Shown: piece by piece, positions 41,634 to 50,349 of the stretch
Layout: every line of letters begins with the position of its first letter
How positions within the stretch are numbered: the first letter of the stretch is position 1
Assembly: GCF_034008315.1 (NCBI RefSeq)
Contig: NZ_CP125377.1
Location: 1,066,001 to 1,130,000 of the forward strand
Origin: Pseudomonas sp. P8_241
GTDB taxonomy: Bacteria > Pseudomonadota > Gammaproteobacteria > Pseudomonadales > Pseudomonadaceae
DNA: 64,000 nt
Direction of reading: 5' to 3'
The notes under the pieces: generated by a model
What the model was told of the DNA's origin: nothing
Databases searched by the model: none
Seen by the model: the letters and a program-made list of their open reading frames with translations, nothing else
Program-made: the position numbers and the translations under genes

Positions 41634-42404
41634 TCATCCAGGAAAGTATTTGGACACCAATGCCGCCAGATTGGCTGCTGTTTGCGTATCCATCACGCCA
41701 TCGTAATTTTCCGGGCGAAAGTGCAGCTGAAATGCCCGGACCAATTGCTGGAAGCCAGTTTCGCTCGACGCCTGCGCCACATCGTAACCGTAGGCTTTGA
41801 ACTGTCGCAGCAATTCACTCCGGGCCGGAAGGCCGCAGGAATCGAATCGTTGGAGGAAGTCATCCCGGGTCGCCTCATCAAACCAGGCACCGACGCCTTT
41901 CAAATAAAGCGCGTGCCAAGGAAGCATCGGCCCCGGATCGCTTTTACGACCGACCGCGATATCGGAATGGCCCAGCACCTGTGTCGGGGTGATATCCGGG
42001 TATCGCTTGAGGATATTCAACGCCAGTTGTTCGATCGCAGCAATTTGCTCGCAGTGATACGGCGGGAACGTAAAAGCCCCTTCGCTGAACGACGCCAGGT
42101 TGACTACTTCAATGCCGATGGACGTGTCGTTCAGATTGCTGCGATTACCCCACTGACTGACACCCGCGTGCCAGGCCCGCTGGGTTTCATCCACAAGGTT
42201 GAACACTTCCTGCTCGGTATAACCGGCTTTCAAATAGCTGGGATCAGTGATGTCCGGAACAAGATAGTGCGCGCTGACATTGGGACCGGTCAGGGCATTG
42301 ATGGAACTGGAAAAGTTACCAGCTGTGTAATGAAGTATCAAAAAGCGTACGCGGCTGTTAAAGCTTCGGTTTGAACGATGTTGGTTGTAATTGATGGGTT
42401 TCAT
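41634..42404 (-). CDS. 1,6-anhydro/N-acetylmuramoyl-L-alanine amidase, AmpDh3-like
   Basis: A 256-residue amidase_2 protein with a C-terminal peptidoglycan-binding repeat (about residues 185-256). Zinc ligands are His25 (LILHYTAGNF), His146 and Asp156 (GHSDIAVGRKSDPGPMLPW); Glu99 in NDTSIGIEVVN is the likely catalytic residue. There is no signal peptide. It closely resembles P. aeruginosa AmpDh3, which cleaves stem peptides from peptidoglycan and has been reported as a type VI secretion effector. No T6SS or immunity gene is recognised nearby. The ATG at 42404 begins the conserved MKPINYNQH; upstream codons are not conserved. Confidence 0.9.
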   Translation of the reverse strand: MKPINYNQHRSNRSFNSRVRFLILHYTAGNFSSSINALTGPNVSAHYLVPDITDPSYLKAGYTEQEVFNLVDETQRAWHAGVSQWGNRSNLNDTSIGIEVVNLASFSEGAFTFPPYHCEQIAAIEQLALNILKRYPDITPTQVLGHSDIAVGRKSDPGPMLPWHALYLKGVGAWFDEATRDDFLQRFDSCGLPARSELLRQFKAYGYDVAQASSETGFQQLVRAFQLHFRPENYDGVMDTQTAANLAALVSKYFPG

Positions 42405-42985
42405 AAAAGTTACTCGTCGTAAATAGTTGAGTCGCCAGTCGAAGATAAAAATGACTGGCTTGCTATTCACCTTAATTGCTTGAGTACCTTGGGTGATTAC
42501 ATATGTATGTAGGGTTTTTCTGATGATTATGTAGGTGTGTGAATGAGGATGTTTTGCAGTTGTTAGTTGTCAGGCAGCGAAGTTATTAAAATGGTTACCA
42601 TAAAAAAGGCCGCTGCAAACGCAGCGGCCAATAAGACGTTTGATCCAGGAGCTACAAATCAACGTCAGTGTACCCAGGGTGATGAACCGAAACTTTCAGC
42701 TCATCTGAAGTCTTTCAGCGATGGCAGATGCCGTTGCCGGGCTTTCAGCGATATTCCGTGAAAGCCCGACAAGAATAAGCCCTTGGTCACGAAGGAAAAA
42801 TACTGATTCCGGACATGCACTGTTGCAGCCCCGGCAATAGTCAGGGTTTCTGTGTCTAACGCCTGGGTGATGCCGCTGTGCCAGTCATCCTTTAGAGCTA
42901 CACCGCGAATACCTCCTTGGTGCGCTTATCGACCCCGTTGCCCGGCAGTAGGGTGAGGTCTTCTGTCACTCACCGGGGAAGACGC
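42405..42985. other. Intergenic region with stem-loops and an orphan minus-strand terminator
   Basis: This 581-base gap separates the divergent amidase gene and the DUF1302 gene. It is less GC-rich near 42480-42600. It holds a minus-strand terminator (42602-42629) and a second 10-base stem-loop, CGGGCTTTCA (42738-42747) with TGAAAGCCCG (42759-42768). On the minus strand a frame is open from 42925 to a stop at 42701, and another short one reads 42969 to 42898; neither has a convincing start and ribosome binding site. A short plus-strand frame at 42591-42761 also lacks one. No known gene was recognised. Confidence 0.55.
42602..42629 (-). terminator. Minus-strand rho-independent terminator with no recognised gene
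   Basis: GGCCGCTGC (42608-42616) and GCAGCGGCC (42621-42629) with an AAAC loop; read on the minus strand, the hairpin is followed by TTTTTTA. It lies upstream of the amidase start, so it must end a transcript that begins to its right. Confidence 0.88.
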
Positions 42986-44779
42986 ATGACAAAAACAACA
43001 ATGCGCGCCATCTTCACGCCGCAAGCGCTGGCCGCAGCGGTGGCCTTGGGTTGCTGTGCTCAGGCACAGGCTGTTTCGTTCAACATCGGGGAAATCGAAG
43101 GCACGTTCGACTCTTCGCTGGCGGTCGGCGCGAGTTGGGGAATGCGCGATGCCGATGATGCCCTGGTGGGCACGGTCAATGGTGGTTCCGGCCAGGCGTC
43201 GACCGGTGACGACGGGCGACTCAACTTCAAGAAAGGCGAAACCTTCTCGAAGATCTTCAAGGGGATTCACGACCTTGAACTGAAGTACGGCGACACCGGT
43301 ATGTTCGTGCGTGGCAAGTACTGGTACGACTTCGAGCTGAAGGACGAAGACCGCGAGTTCAAACCCATCAGCGATCACGGGCGCAAGGAGGGTGCCAAAT
43401 CCTCCGGCGGGCAGATCCTCGACGCCTTCGTCTACCACAACTACTCCATCGCCGATCTGCCGGGCACTGCGCGTGTCGGCAAGCAAGTGGTCAGTTGGGG
43501 CGAAAGTACCTTCATCGGCAACTCGATCAACAGCATCAACCCGGTCGACGTGTCCGCTTTTCGTCGTCCCGGCGCCGAGATCAAGGAGGGCCTGATTCCG
43601 GTGAACATGCTGTTCGCCTCCCAGGGCCTGACAGACAAGTTGACCGTAGAAGGCTTCTATCAACTGGAGTGGGACCAGACCGTTGTCGATAACTGCGGCA
43701 CCTTCTTCGGTGTCGATGTGGTGGCCGATGGCTGCACCAAGGGCTACACAGTCGCCAGTCCGGCCATTGCACCCTTGCAGCCGATTGCCGCGGCGTTTGG
43801 TCAGGGTTTTGAAGTTACCCGCGAAGGCGTAGTCGTGCCACGTGGCAGTGACCGGGATGCGCGGGATTCCGGGCAATGGGGCACGGCGTTGCGTTGGCTG
43901 GGAGACGACACAGAGTACGGCCTGTACTTCATGAACTACCACAGCCGCACGCCCAACGTCGGGACGACGACGGCCGGCCTCGGCACGCTGGCGAGCATTC
44001 CGGGGATTGTTGCCACCGCCAACCGTATCGCCCCCGGCAGCGGTTCGGGTCTGGCCCAAAGTGTGATGCTCGGTCGCGGTCAGTACTACCTCGAATACCC
44101 GGAGGATATTCGTCTCTATGGCGCGAGTTTCTCCACGACCCTGCCCACCGGCACCGCATGGACCGGCGAAATCAGCTATCGCCCCAACGCACCCGTTCAG
44201 GTCAACACCAACGACCTGACGCTGGCCATGCTCAATCCGATCGCGGGCGGCGCGGCATCACCCATTGCAACTTCGCCAGGCGCCGACAACAAAGGTTACC
44301 GCCGCAAGGAAGTGACGCAGATCCAGAGCACCCTGACGCACTTCATCGATCAAATCGCCGGCGCGGATCGCCTGACACTGGTAGGCGAGGCAGGGGTGGT
44401 GCGGGTCGGTGGCCTGGAGTCGCGCAGCAAGCTGCGCTATGGCCGCGACTCGGTGTACGGACAGTATGGATTCGGCGGGGACACCGACGGTTTCGTGACT
44501 TCGACGTCGTGGGGTTATCGCGCCCGGGCCATCCTTGACTACAACAACCTGATCGCCGGGATCAACATGCGCCCCAACCTGTCGTGGTCCCATGACGTCA
44601 ACGGCTACGGTCCCAACGGACTTTTCAACGAGGGTGCCAAGGCCGTCAGCCTCGGCGTCGATGCGGATTACCGCAACACCTACACCGCGAGCCTCAGTTA
44701 CACCGACTTTTTTGGTGGCGATTACAACGTCCTCGAAGATCGCGACTTCGTGGCGCTGAGCTTTGGCGTGAACTTCTGA
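42986..44779 (+). CDS. DUF1302 family outer-membrane protein
   Basis: A 597-residue secreted protein with a signal peptide (FTPQALAAAVALGCCAQAQA, cleavage near residue 28-30). The mature part starts VSFNIGEIEGTFDSSLAVGA and has the repeated beta-strand pattern and C-terminal aromatic (SFGVNF) of outer-membrane beta-barrels, as in DUF1302 proteins. In other pseudomonads these pair with DUF1329 proteins and are linked to uptake or transport of hydrophobic substrates, but the role is not proven. GGGGAAG precedes the ATG at 42986. DUF1329 follows 23 bases downstream. Confidence 0.88.
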   Translation: MTKTTMRAIFTPQALAAAVALGCCAQAQAVSFNIGEIEGTFDSSLAVGASWGMRDADDALVGTVNGGSGQASTGDDGRLNFKKGETFSKIFKGIHDLELKYGDTGMFVRGKYWYDFELKDEDREFKPISDHGRKEGAKSSGGQILDAFVYHNYSIADLPGTARVGKQVVSWGESTFIGNSINSINPVDVSAFRRPGAEIKEGLIPVNMLFASQGLTDKLTVEGFYQLEWDQTVVDNCGTFFGVDVVADGCTKGYTVASPAIAPLQPIAAAFGQGFEVTREGVVVPRGSDRDARDSGQWGTALRWLGDDTEYGLYFMNYHSRTPNVGTTTAGLGTLASIPGIVATANRIAPGSGSGLAQSVMLGRGQYYLEYPEDIRLYGASFSTTLPTGTAWTGEISYRPNAPVQVNTNDLTLAMLNPIAGGAASPIATSPGADNKGYRRKEVTQIQSTLTHFIDQIAGADRLTLVGEAGVVRVGGLESRSKLRYGRDSVYGQYGFGGDTDGFVTSTSWGYRARAILDYNNLIAGINMRPNLSWSHDVNGYGPNGLFNEGAKAVSLGVDADYRNTYTASLSYTDFFGGDYNVLEDRDFVALSFGVNF

Positions 44780-44802
44780 TCTGGCTGAAAAGGATGATTT
44801 CA

Positions 44803-46173
44803 ATGCGCAAGATGATTCTGCAATTGGGCACCGTTCTGACCCTGAGCCTGCTCGCCGCAAACGTGATGGCCGCTGTCTCGGCGCAAGAAGCCAACAAGCT
44901 TGGCACCAGCCTCACCCCCTTGGGTGCCGAGAAAGCCGGTAATGCCGATGGCTCGATTCCGGCCTGGACCGGTGGTATCCCGAAAAACGCTGGCGCGGTA
45001 GACAGCAAAGGTTTTCTGGCCGACCCGTTCGCCAACGAGAAACCGTTGTTTACCATCACCGCGGCCACGGTCGACAAGTACAAGGACAAACTCTCTGACG
45101 GCCAGATAGCGATGTTCAAACGCTATCCCGAGACCTACAGGATTCCGGTCTATCCGAGCCATCGGACGGTGGCCCTGCCAAGCGAAATTTATGAGTCTGC
45201 CAAGCGCAGTGCGCTGAACGTAACACCGATCAACGACGGTAACGGCCTGGCCAACTTCACCGGCAATCGCTACTACGCCTTCCCGATTCCGAAGAACGGC
45301 GTGGAGGTGATCTGGAACCACGTTACCCGATATCACGGTGGCAATCTGCGCCGCACCATCACCCAGGCAACGCCGCAGTCCAATGGTGATTTCACCGTGA
45401 TCCGCTTCAAGGATGAAGTTGCCGTGCCTTCGCTACTCGGCGATTTGAAGCCCGGCAGCGACGACAACGTCCTCAATTATTTCAAGCAGGAAGTCACCGC
45501 GCCTGCGCGTCTGGCGGGCAACGTGTTGCTGGTTCACGAGACCCTCGATCAGGTCCAGGAGCCGCGCAAAGCCTGGATCTACAACGCCGGACAGCGTCGG
45601 GTGCGACGTGCACCGCAGGTGGCCTATGACGGCGTCGGCACCTCGTCCGATGGCCTGCGTACCACCGATAACTTCGACATGTTCTCCGGCGCGCCGGATC
45701 GCTACGACTGGAAGCTGATCGGCAAGAAGGAAATGTACATCCCCTACAACAGCTACAAACTCGATTCGCCGAACCTCAAGTACACCGATGTGATCAAGGC
45801 CGGGCACATCAATCAGGACCTCACTCGCTACGAATTGCACCGGGTCTGGGAAGTCGTCGCCACGGTCAAGCCGAACGAGCGGCACGTCTATGCCAAGCGC
45901 CATATGTACATCGACGAAGACAGTTGGCAGGTGGCGCTGGCTGATCATTACGATGGTCGTGGCCAGCTCTGGCGTGTTGCCGAAGGGCATGCCCAGTTCT
46001 ATTACGATCATCAAGTGCCGGCCTACACCGTCGAGGCGCTCTACGACCTGATTGCCGGTCGATACATTGCCCTGGGGATGAAGAACGAGGAGAAGCGCAG
46101 CTTCGAATTCAACATCGCTGCAAAGGCGGGGGACTACACGCCTGCGGCCCTGCGGAGTACGGGGGTGCGGTAG
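44803..46173 (+). CDS. DUF1329 family periplasmic/outer-membrane protein
   Basis: A 456-residue secreted protein. After a signal peptide (MILQLGTVLTLSLLAANVMA) it carries the LolB/LolA-like DUF1329 fold, with GGIPKNAGAVDSKGFLADPF, RRVRRAPQVAYDGVGTSSDG and YAKRHMYIDEDSWQVALADH as conserved blocks. A GGAT-rich site fits the ATG at 44803; an ATG three codons earlier (44794) is also possible. It is the usual partner of DUF1302 proteins and shares their operon. The LolB-like fold suggests lipid or hydrophobe binding. Confidence 0.88.
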   Translation: MRKMILQLGTVLTLSLLAANVMAAVSAQEANKLGTSLTPLGAEKAGNADGSIPAWTGGIPKNAGAVDSKGFLADPFANEKPLFTITAATVDKYKDKLSDGQIAMFKRYPETYRIPVYPSHRTVALPSEIYESAKRSALNVTPINDGNGLANFTGNRYYAFPIPKNGVEVIWNHVTRYHGGNLRRTITQATPQSNGDFTVIRFKDEVAVPSLLGDLKPGSDDNVLNYFKQEVTAPARLAGNVLLVHETLDQVQEPRKAWIYNAGQRRVRRAPQVAYDGVGTSSDGLRTTDNFDMFSGAPDRYDWKLIGKKEMYIPYNSYKLDSPNLKYTDVIKAGHINQDLTRYELHRVWEVVATVKPNERHVYAKRHMYIDEDSWQVALADHYDGRGQLWRVAEGHAQFYYDHQVPAYTVEALYDLIAGRYIALGMKNEEKRSFEFNIAAKAGDYTPAALRSTGVR

Positions 46174-46196
46174 TCGTCCTACAGGCTCTTACACAA

Positions 46197-46223
46197 GAAG
46201 GTGACTTTTCGGTCACCTTTTTT
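46197..46223 (+). terminator. Rho-independent terminator after DUF1329
   Basis: AAGGTGAC and GGTCACCTTTTTT form a stem with a T run, about 25 bases after the stop. Confidence 0.88.
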
Positions 46224-46314
46224 ATAGGGGCTGATCAGTGTGTTGAATACTTCTTCAACAAGCGCTCGGGAGAGGTCTAGGGTGGCGCCAGAATTATAAA
46301 AAAGGCGCATCACA

Positions 46315-48858
46315 ATGACTGCCATGACGTACTGTCTGGACCGTCCTGGAATACTGCCCCGATTGTCGTCGCATCACCTGTCTCGCGAGCGTCTGGTCGA
46401 GCCACTTTTGGCCTCGACGGCGCGGGTGAAGCTGCTGTGCGCGCCGGCCGGTAGTGGCAAGAGCGCGCTGCTGACCGAATGTCTGTTGCGGGCACCGCAG
46501 TCCTGTCGAGTCAGTTGGCTGTCGTTGGCGGGGGAGTCGCTAAGCGCGAGCGATTTTCTATTGCGCCTGTCGCAAGCGCTGGGTCTGGATTGCGTCAATG
46601 AGTCGGGAATGCTCGCGCATCTGACGCGATTGCAGGCGCCGACCTGGCTTTTCCTCGATGATTACTGCCGCACGGCCAACCCGGAACTCGATCGAATGCT
46701 CGATCGCCTGTTGTCCCTTGGCAACCCTGCGCTGACCTGGTGGCTGGGATCTCGTCGACGACCTCCCTGCAACTGGCCGCGACTGCTGCTGGATGATGAG
46801 TTGTACGAGTGCGAAGGCCGGACGCTGGCTTTCACCGAGGTTGAGGTCGTGCAGTTGCTGGGTCATGTCGAGTCGACCCTGGCAGCACAAACCGCCAGAA
46901 GGGTTGTTGAGCGCAGTGGTGGCTGGTGCGCTGGCGTGCGGATCGCATTGCTTGAGGGTTGTCCCTGGTCGGGTGAGCAGAGCCGCTCGGCGACACTGCT
47001 CGATTATCTGCAACACGAGTTGTTCAACACCTTGCCGTCGGAATTGGTTGAGGTCTGGCAAGTGTTGGTTCATCTGCCACGGTTCAATGCCAGCTTGTGC
47101 GAGCATCTGTTCGGAGCGGGCGAGGGGGCTCAGTGGTTGCAAGCGTTGCAGGAAATGGGGTGCTTCATCGAACCTTGGGAAGACTCTGTCGAATGGTTGC
47201 GAGTCTTCGAGCCACTGGCCCGAACGATACGTGAAGAGCCGGCGTCGGCCGGGCGATCCTGGCATCGCCGCGCTTGCCAATGGTTCTGCGCCAATGAGGA
47301 TTGGCAGGGGGCGTTCGAACAGGCATTGCTGGCACAGGAGCACGAGGTTGCGGTCAGTCTTTTGCAACACTTCAGCTTTGAGCATTTGTTCAAGCGTCAG
47401 AACGTCGGCTTGTTACTCAAACTGCACGAGTACCTCGGTGAACAATTGACTCTGGGTACACCGCAACGGGTGGGATTGATCACGGCAGCGTTGCTGTTTG
47501 CCGGGCGTTTTGAGCAGGCGGCTGCGTGCATTGCACAACTGTCACGTTTCACCCCGCAACCGACCGCGTCCTTGCAACGGCAATTATTGGCGCGCTGGCA
47601 GGCTCAGCAAGGTTGGTTGTTGCATTTGCAGGGGCGCATGCCAGCCGCGCGAACGCACTTTATTGAAGCCTTGGACGCACTGGCTGCCGATGCCTGGCCA
47701 GCGCGTTTGTTATGCCTGTCGGGGCTGACTCAGCAAGCGTTGCTCATTGCCGACCTCGACGCCGCACAGATTTTCAATCGTGACGCGTTGTGCCTGGCTC
47801 GAGCGCAAGGTTCATTACTGTTTGAAGGTCTGCTGCAACTCGATCACGCGCAATTGCTGGAACAGCGCGGAGCACCGCGTCGAGCCGAAGATTTGTTGGC
47901 AGATATCGATTCGATGCTGAGGCGTCAGGCGGATCGACCGACACCCTTGCTGGGGCGAATCGCCCTACGGCGAGGGCGTTTGGCCCTGTGTCAGGGGCTC
48001 GACGAACGGGCCGCTGGTTTTTTTCAGGCCGGCCTCGAAGATTGCCTGCAAAGTCAGGACAAGCACGTATTGTACGGATTTCTCGGGCAGTCGCAGTTGG
48101 CGGCCAACCGGGGCGATTACGCCCATGCCTTCGATCGTTTGCGCGAAGCCGAGCGGTTGATGCAGCAACGGCAGATTCCCGATACGGTCTATCGCGGTGT
48201 ACTGCTGCAAATCAGCAGTCATTTCTGGCTGCAGCAGGGGCGACCGGAGCTGGCACGTGAGGCGCTGACCCGTGTTTTGCGTCATTACCGCGGCCCTCAC
48301 GCGCGCCAGGCGCCTCCGGCAACGCTGCAGTTGATTCCCCGAATCGAATACCAGTTGATATTGGCCGAAACTCACCTGCAAGTGACGCAAAGTTCCTTGG
48401 ATCGGCTCAAGGCTTTACGTGAGCATGCGCAGCAACACGCCATGCTGGCGCTGGAAACCGAGCTGCAACTGGCCATTTGCGAGGTGGCGGACCTGACGGG
48501 CGAACCGACCGTGGCCAGTTCCGCGCTGGAAACCGGTCTGACCCTGGTCGAGCGTTGTCATGGACAACAGGCATTACGCGACTTGAATTTGCGGCAGCCG
48601 AACCTGCTCTGTCGTTTGCGAGGGGAAGAGTCGGTGAGTGCGATGGCAGTGGATGCCAACCTGCTGAGCGGGCGGGAACTGGAGGTGCTGGGCTTGATTG
48701 CTCAGGGTAACTCCAATCAGCAAATTGCCGAGCACTTGTTCATCTCATTGCATACGGTTAAAACTCACGCCCGGAGAATCCACAGCAAGTTGGGGGTTGA
48801 GCGTCGGACACAAGCTGTTGCGATGGCCAAAAAACTAGGCTTGGTACTACAAGGTTGA
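46315..48858 (+). CDS. Large ATP-binding LuxR regulator (LAL/MalT type)
   Basis: An 847-residue LAL regulator. A P-loop APAGSGKS (residues 43-50) opens an NTPase domain, a long helical TPR-like segment fills residues about 340-770, and the C-terminal LuxR HTH is SGRELEVLGLIAQGNSNQQI with HLFISLHTVKTHARRIHSKL. Such proteins respond to an inducer like MalT. It lies 140 bases downstream of the DUF1302/DUF1329 pair, so it may control them; that is inference from position. Start ATG at 46315; another three codons later is possible. Confidence 0.9.
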   Translation: MTAMTYCLDRPGILPRLSSHHLSRERLVEPLLASTARVKLLCAPAGSGKSALLTECLLRAPQSCRVSWLSLAGESLSASDFLLRLSQALGLDCVNESGMLAHLTRLQAPTWLFLDDYCRTANPELDRMLDRLLSLGNPALTWWLGSRRRPPCNWPRLLLDDELYECEGRTLAFTEVEVVQLLGHVESTLAAQTARRVVERSGGWCAGVRIALLEGCPWSGEQSRSATLLDYLQHELFNTLPSELVEVWQVLVHLPRFNASLCEHLFGAGEGAQWLQALQEMGCFIEPWEDSVEWLRVFEPLARTIREEPASAGRSWHRRACQWFCANEDWQGAFEQALLAQEHEVAVSLLQHFSFEHLFKRQNVGLLLKLHEYLGEQLTLGTPQRVGLITAALLFAGRFEQAAACIAQLSRFTPQPTASLQRQLLARWQAQQGWLLHLQGRMPAARTHFIEALDALAADAWPARLLCLSGLTQQALLIADLDAAQIFNRDALCLARAQGSLLFEGLLQLDHAQLLEQRGAPRRAEDLLADIDSMLRRQADRPTPLLGRIALRRGRLALCQGLDERAAGFFQAGLEDCLQSQDKHVLYGFLGQSQLAANRGDYAHAFDRLREAERLMQQRQIPDTVYRGVLLQISSHFWLQQGRPELAREALTRVLRHYRGPHARQAPPATLQLIPRIEYQLILAETHLQVTQSSLDRLKALREHAQQHAMLALETELQLAICEVADLTGEPTVASSALETGLTLVERCHGQQALRDLNLRQPNLLCRLRGEESVSAMAVDANLLSGRELEVLGLIAQGNSNQQIAEHLFISLHTVKTHARRIHSKLGVERRTQAVAMAKKLGLVLQG

Positions 48859-49018
48859 GTGGGTAAGTAACAGCTGTTCAAGAGGCGGTAATGAATTAAA
48901 ATATTTTGTCGGGTGCAGTGAAAAAATTTTTTAAGTTATTATGCCGGTGGCGCTGATAAACAGGCAAATAACATGCTCTGTGACAGGTCGCTATTAATTA
49001 ATCTGGAGTTGTTGAATC

Positions 49019-49342
49019 ATGGAAGATCTGAGCATAGAACGAGTGCGTGCCATGTTGCATGCAAGGATTGGCGGGCGCGGAATTGATGTCGATAAAGTTT
49101 ATATCAATGGCGTCCTCTCTTTGGATGATATGTTGGTTTCATATTCTGAAACACTGGTGTCGGCGCTATATTTAAAGTTACAGGAGGGTGAAGTCCCTTA
49201 TTTCGAAGGCGAACACCTTGGGATTTTTTCCGAGGGCTACACATTTGATTCGAAGTATCGCTTCAAAGGATTGGACTTCGACGAAGTCAATGGATTGGCC
49301 TCAAGCATTGCCCGAGTGTTTCTCGGCGAATCCGTAGCCTGA
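49019..49342 (+). CDS. Hypothetical protein, AT-rich orphan
   Basis: A 107-residue acidic protein that I do not recognise. It shows a helical N-terminus (MEDLSIERVRAMLHARIGG), a middle VYINGVLSLDDMLVSYSETL and a C-terminal YRFKGLDFDEVNGLASSIAR. No signal peptide or membrane helix is seen. GGAG lies 11 bases before the ATG. The region upstream (48860-49018) is AT-rich with runs such as AAAAAATTTTTTAAG, unlike the surrounding GC-rich genes, which suggests transfer or a special promoter. It is followed by a small hairpin. Confidence 0.65.
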   Translation: MEDLSIERVRAMLHARIGGRGIDVDKVYINGVLSLDDMLVSYSETLVSALYLKLQEGEVPYFEGEHLGIFSEGYTFDSKYRFKGLDFDEVNGLASSIARVFLGESVA

Positions 49343-49349
49343 TGAAAAC

Positions 49350-49379
49350 GACAGTGCTCACTCGTCAGTAGGCACTGTC
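49350..49379. terminator. Hairpin between the orphan gene and the IclR gene
   Basis: GACAGTGC (49350-49357) and GCACTGTC (49372-49379) pair around 14 bases between two convergent genes. The T tracts are short, so function as a terminator is only possible. Confidence 0.45.
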
Positions 49380-49386
49380 TCTCCGT

Positions 49387-50184
49387 TTAGGCTGTATGTG
49401 TTGCGGGTTCAAATCCCATGCGCCAGCTCACCGCGCGGGTGGCGGATAACAAACGCTGCGCCGCCGGTCCGTTCTCATCGGCATGAAACAGCGAGGTCGG
49501 TCCTACCACGGTCAGCACGGCCGCGATCTTGCCCATTGCGTTGAACACCGGTGCCGACAGGGCATCCACGCCAGGCATCAATAATCCATGCACGTGATGC
49601 AGACCTCGTTGACGGATCTGCTCGCACATTGCCGTATACGCCTGATCGTCCGCCAGCGCGTGCAGGGTGCTGTTGCGCAATTCCTGATCGCGAAGGTCCA
49701 CGGTTTCAAGCGCAGGCAGATAAGCGCCGAAGACCAACCCCGTGGAGGAACTGAGCAATGGCAGCACCGACCCCAATTGCGTCACTACCGTCACCGCACG
49801 CACTGCCGGTTCGATATGCACAACGGTTGCGCCCTGGTTGCCCCACACTGCCACAAAACATGTTTCGTTCAATTCATCGCGCAACTCAGCCAATGGCAGG
49901 GCGGCGACTTTCAGCACGTCCATACTGTTGAGGGCCGCGAGTCCGACACGCAAGGCTTCACGGCCCAGACCGTAATGGTTGGTGGCGGCGTTCTGTTCGG
50001 CAAAACCGCTGGCAATCAATGCCTGCAAATACCGATGAACCTTGCTTGCCGGCATCTGTACGTGTTCGGCCAGGCGTGACAGCGAGGTGGAGGGCGACAA
50101 CTCGGCGAGCGCCTTGAGGATGTCGGTGCCGACTTCGGCCGAGCGGACTTTCTGTTTGCCGTTGCTGTCGCTGGTCTTTTCCAT
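49387..50184 (-). CDS. hmgR: IclR-family regulator of homogentisate genes
   Basis: A 265-residue IclR regulator with an N-terminal winged helix (residues about 17-75: SLSRLAEHVQMPASKVHRYL) and a C-terminal ligand domain (about 90-255). It is divergent from hmgA, and the gap holds a palindromic operator, as with HmgR of P. putida, which is released by homogentisate. The start is ATG at 50184. The symbol is given by position and family; ligand was not determined. Confidence 0.82.
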   Translation of the reverse strand: MEKTSDSNGKQKVRSAEVGTDILKALAELSPSTSLSRLAEHVQMPASKVHRYLQALIASGFAEQNAATNHYGLGREALRVGLAALNSMDVLKVAALPLAELRDELNETCFVAVWGNQGATVVHIEPAVRAVTVVTQLGSVLPLLSSSTGLVFGAYLPALETVDLRDQELRNSTLHALADDQAYTAMCEQIRQRGLHHVHGLLMPGVDALSAPVFNAMGKIAAVLTVVGPTSLFHADENGPAAQRLLSATRAVSWRMGFEPATHTA

Positions 50185-50245
50185 GGTGGTGCCGGGATCT
50201 CGGGACGAATGGGCGTCTTTATAGCTTGACGGTCAATTCCAATCA

Positions 50246-50272
50246 AATTACGTTAAGCGTAATTCAATTACG
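50246..50272. promoter_or_regulatory. Probable HmgR operator
   Basis: AATTACG (50246-50252), a TTAAG spacer, and CGTAATT (50258-50264) form a perfect inverted repeat; a third AATTACG follows at 50266-50272. It sits 62 to 88 bases from the IclR start and 78 to 104 bases before hmgA. The three half-sites suggest binding of more than one dimer. Confidence 0.75.
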
Positions 50273-50349
50273 ATAAAAATAACCCCGGCGTGCCACAACC
50301 TCTCATACAGAGTGATGGGCCATTGCCGACTCCCTGTTCAGGAGGCTCC

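Noticed and set aside
42591..42761. 56-codon plus-strand frame (MVTIKKAAANAAANK...)
   Set aside because: It runs through the minus-strand terminator hairpin and lacks a ribosome-binding site, so coding is unlikely.
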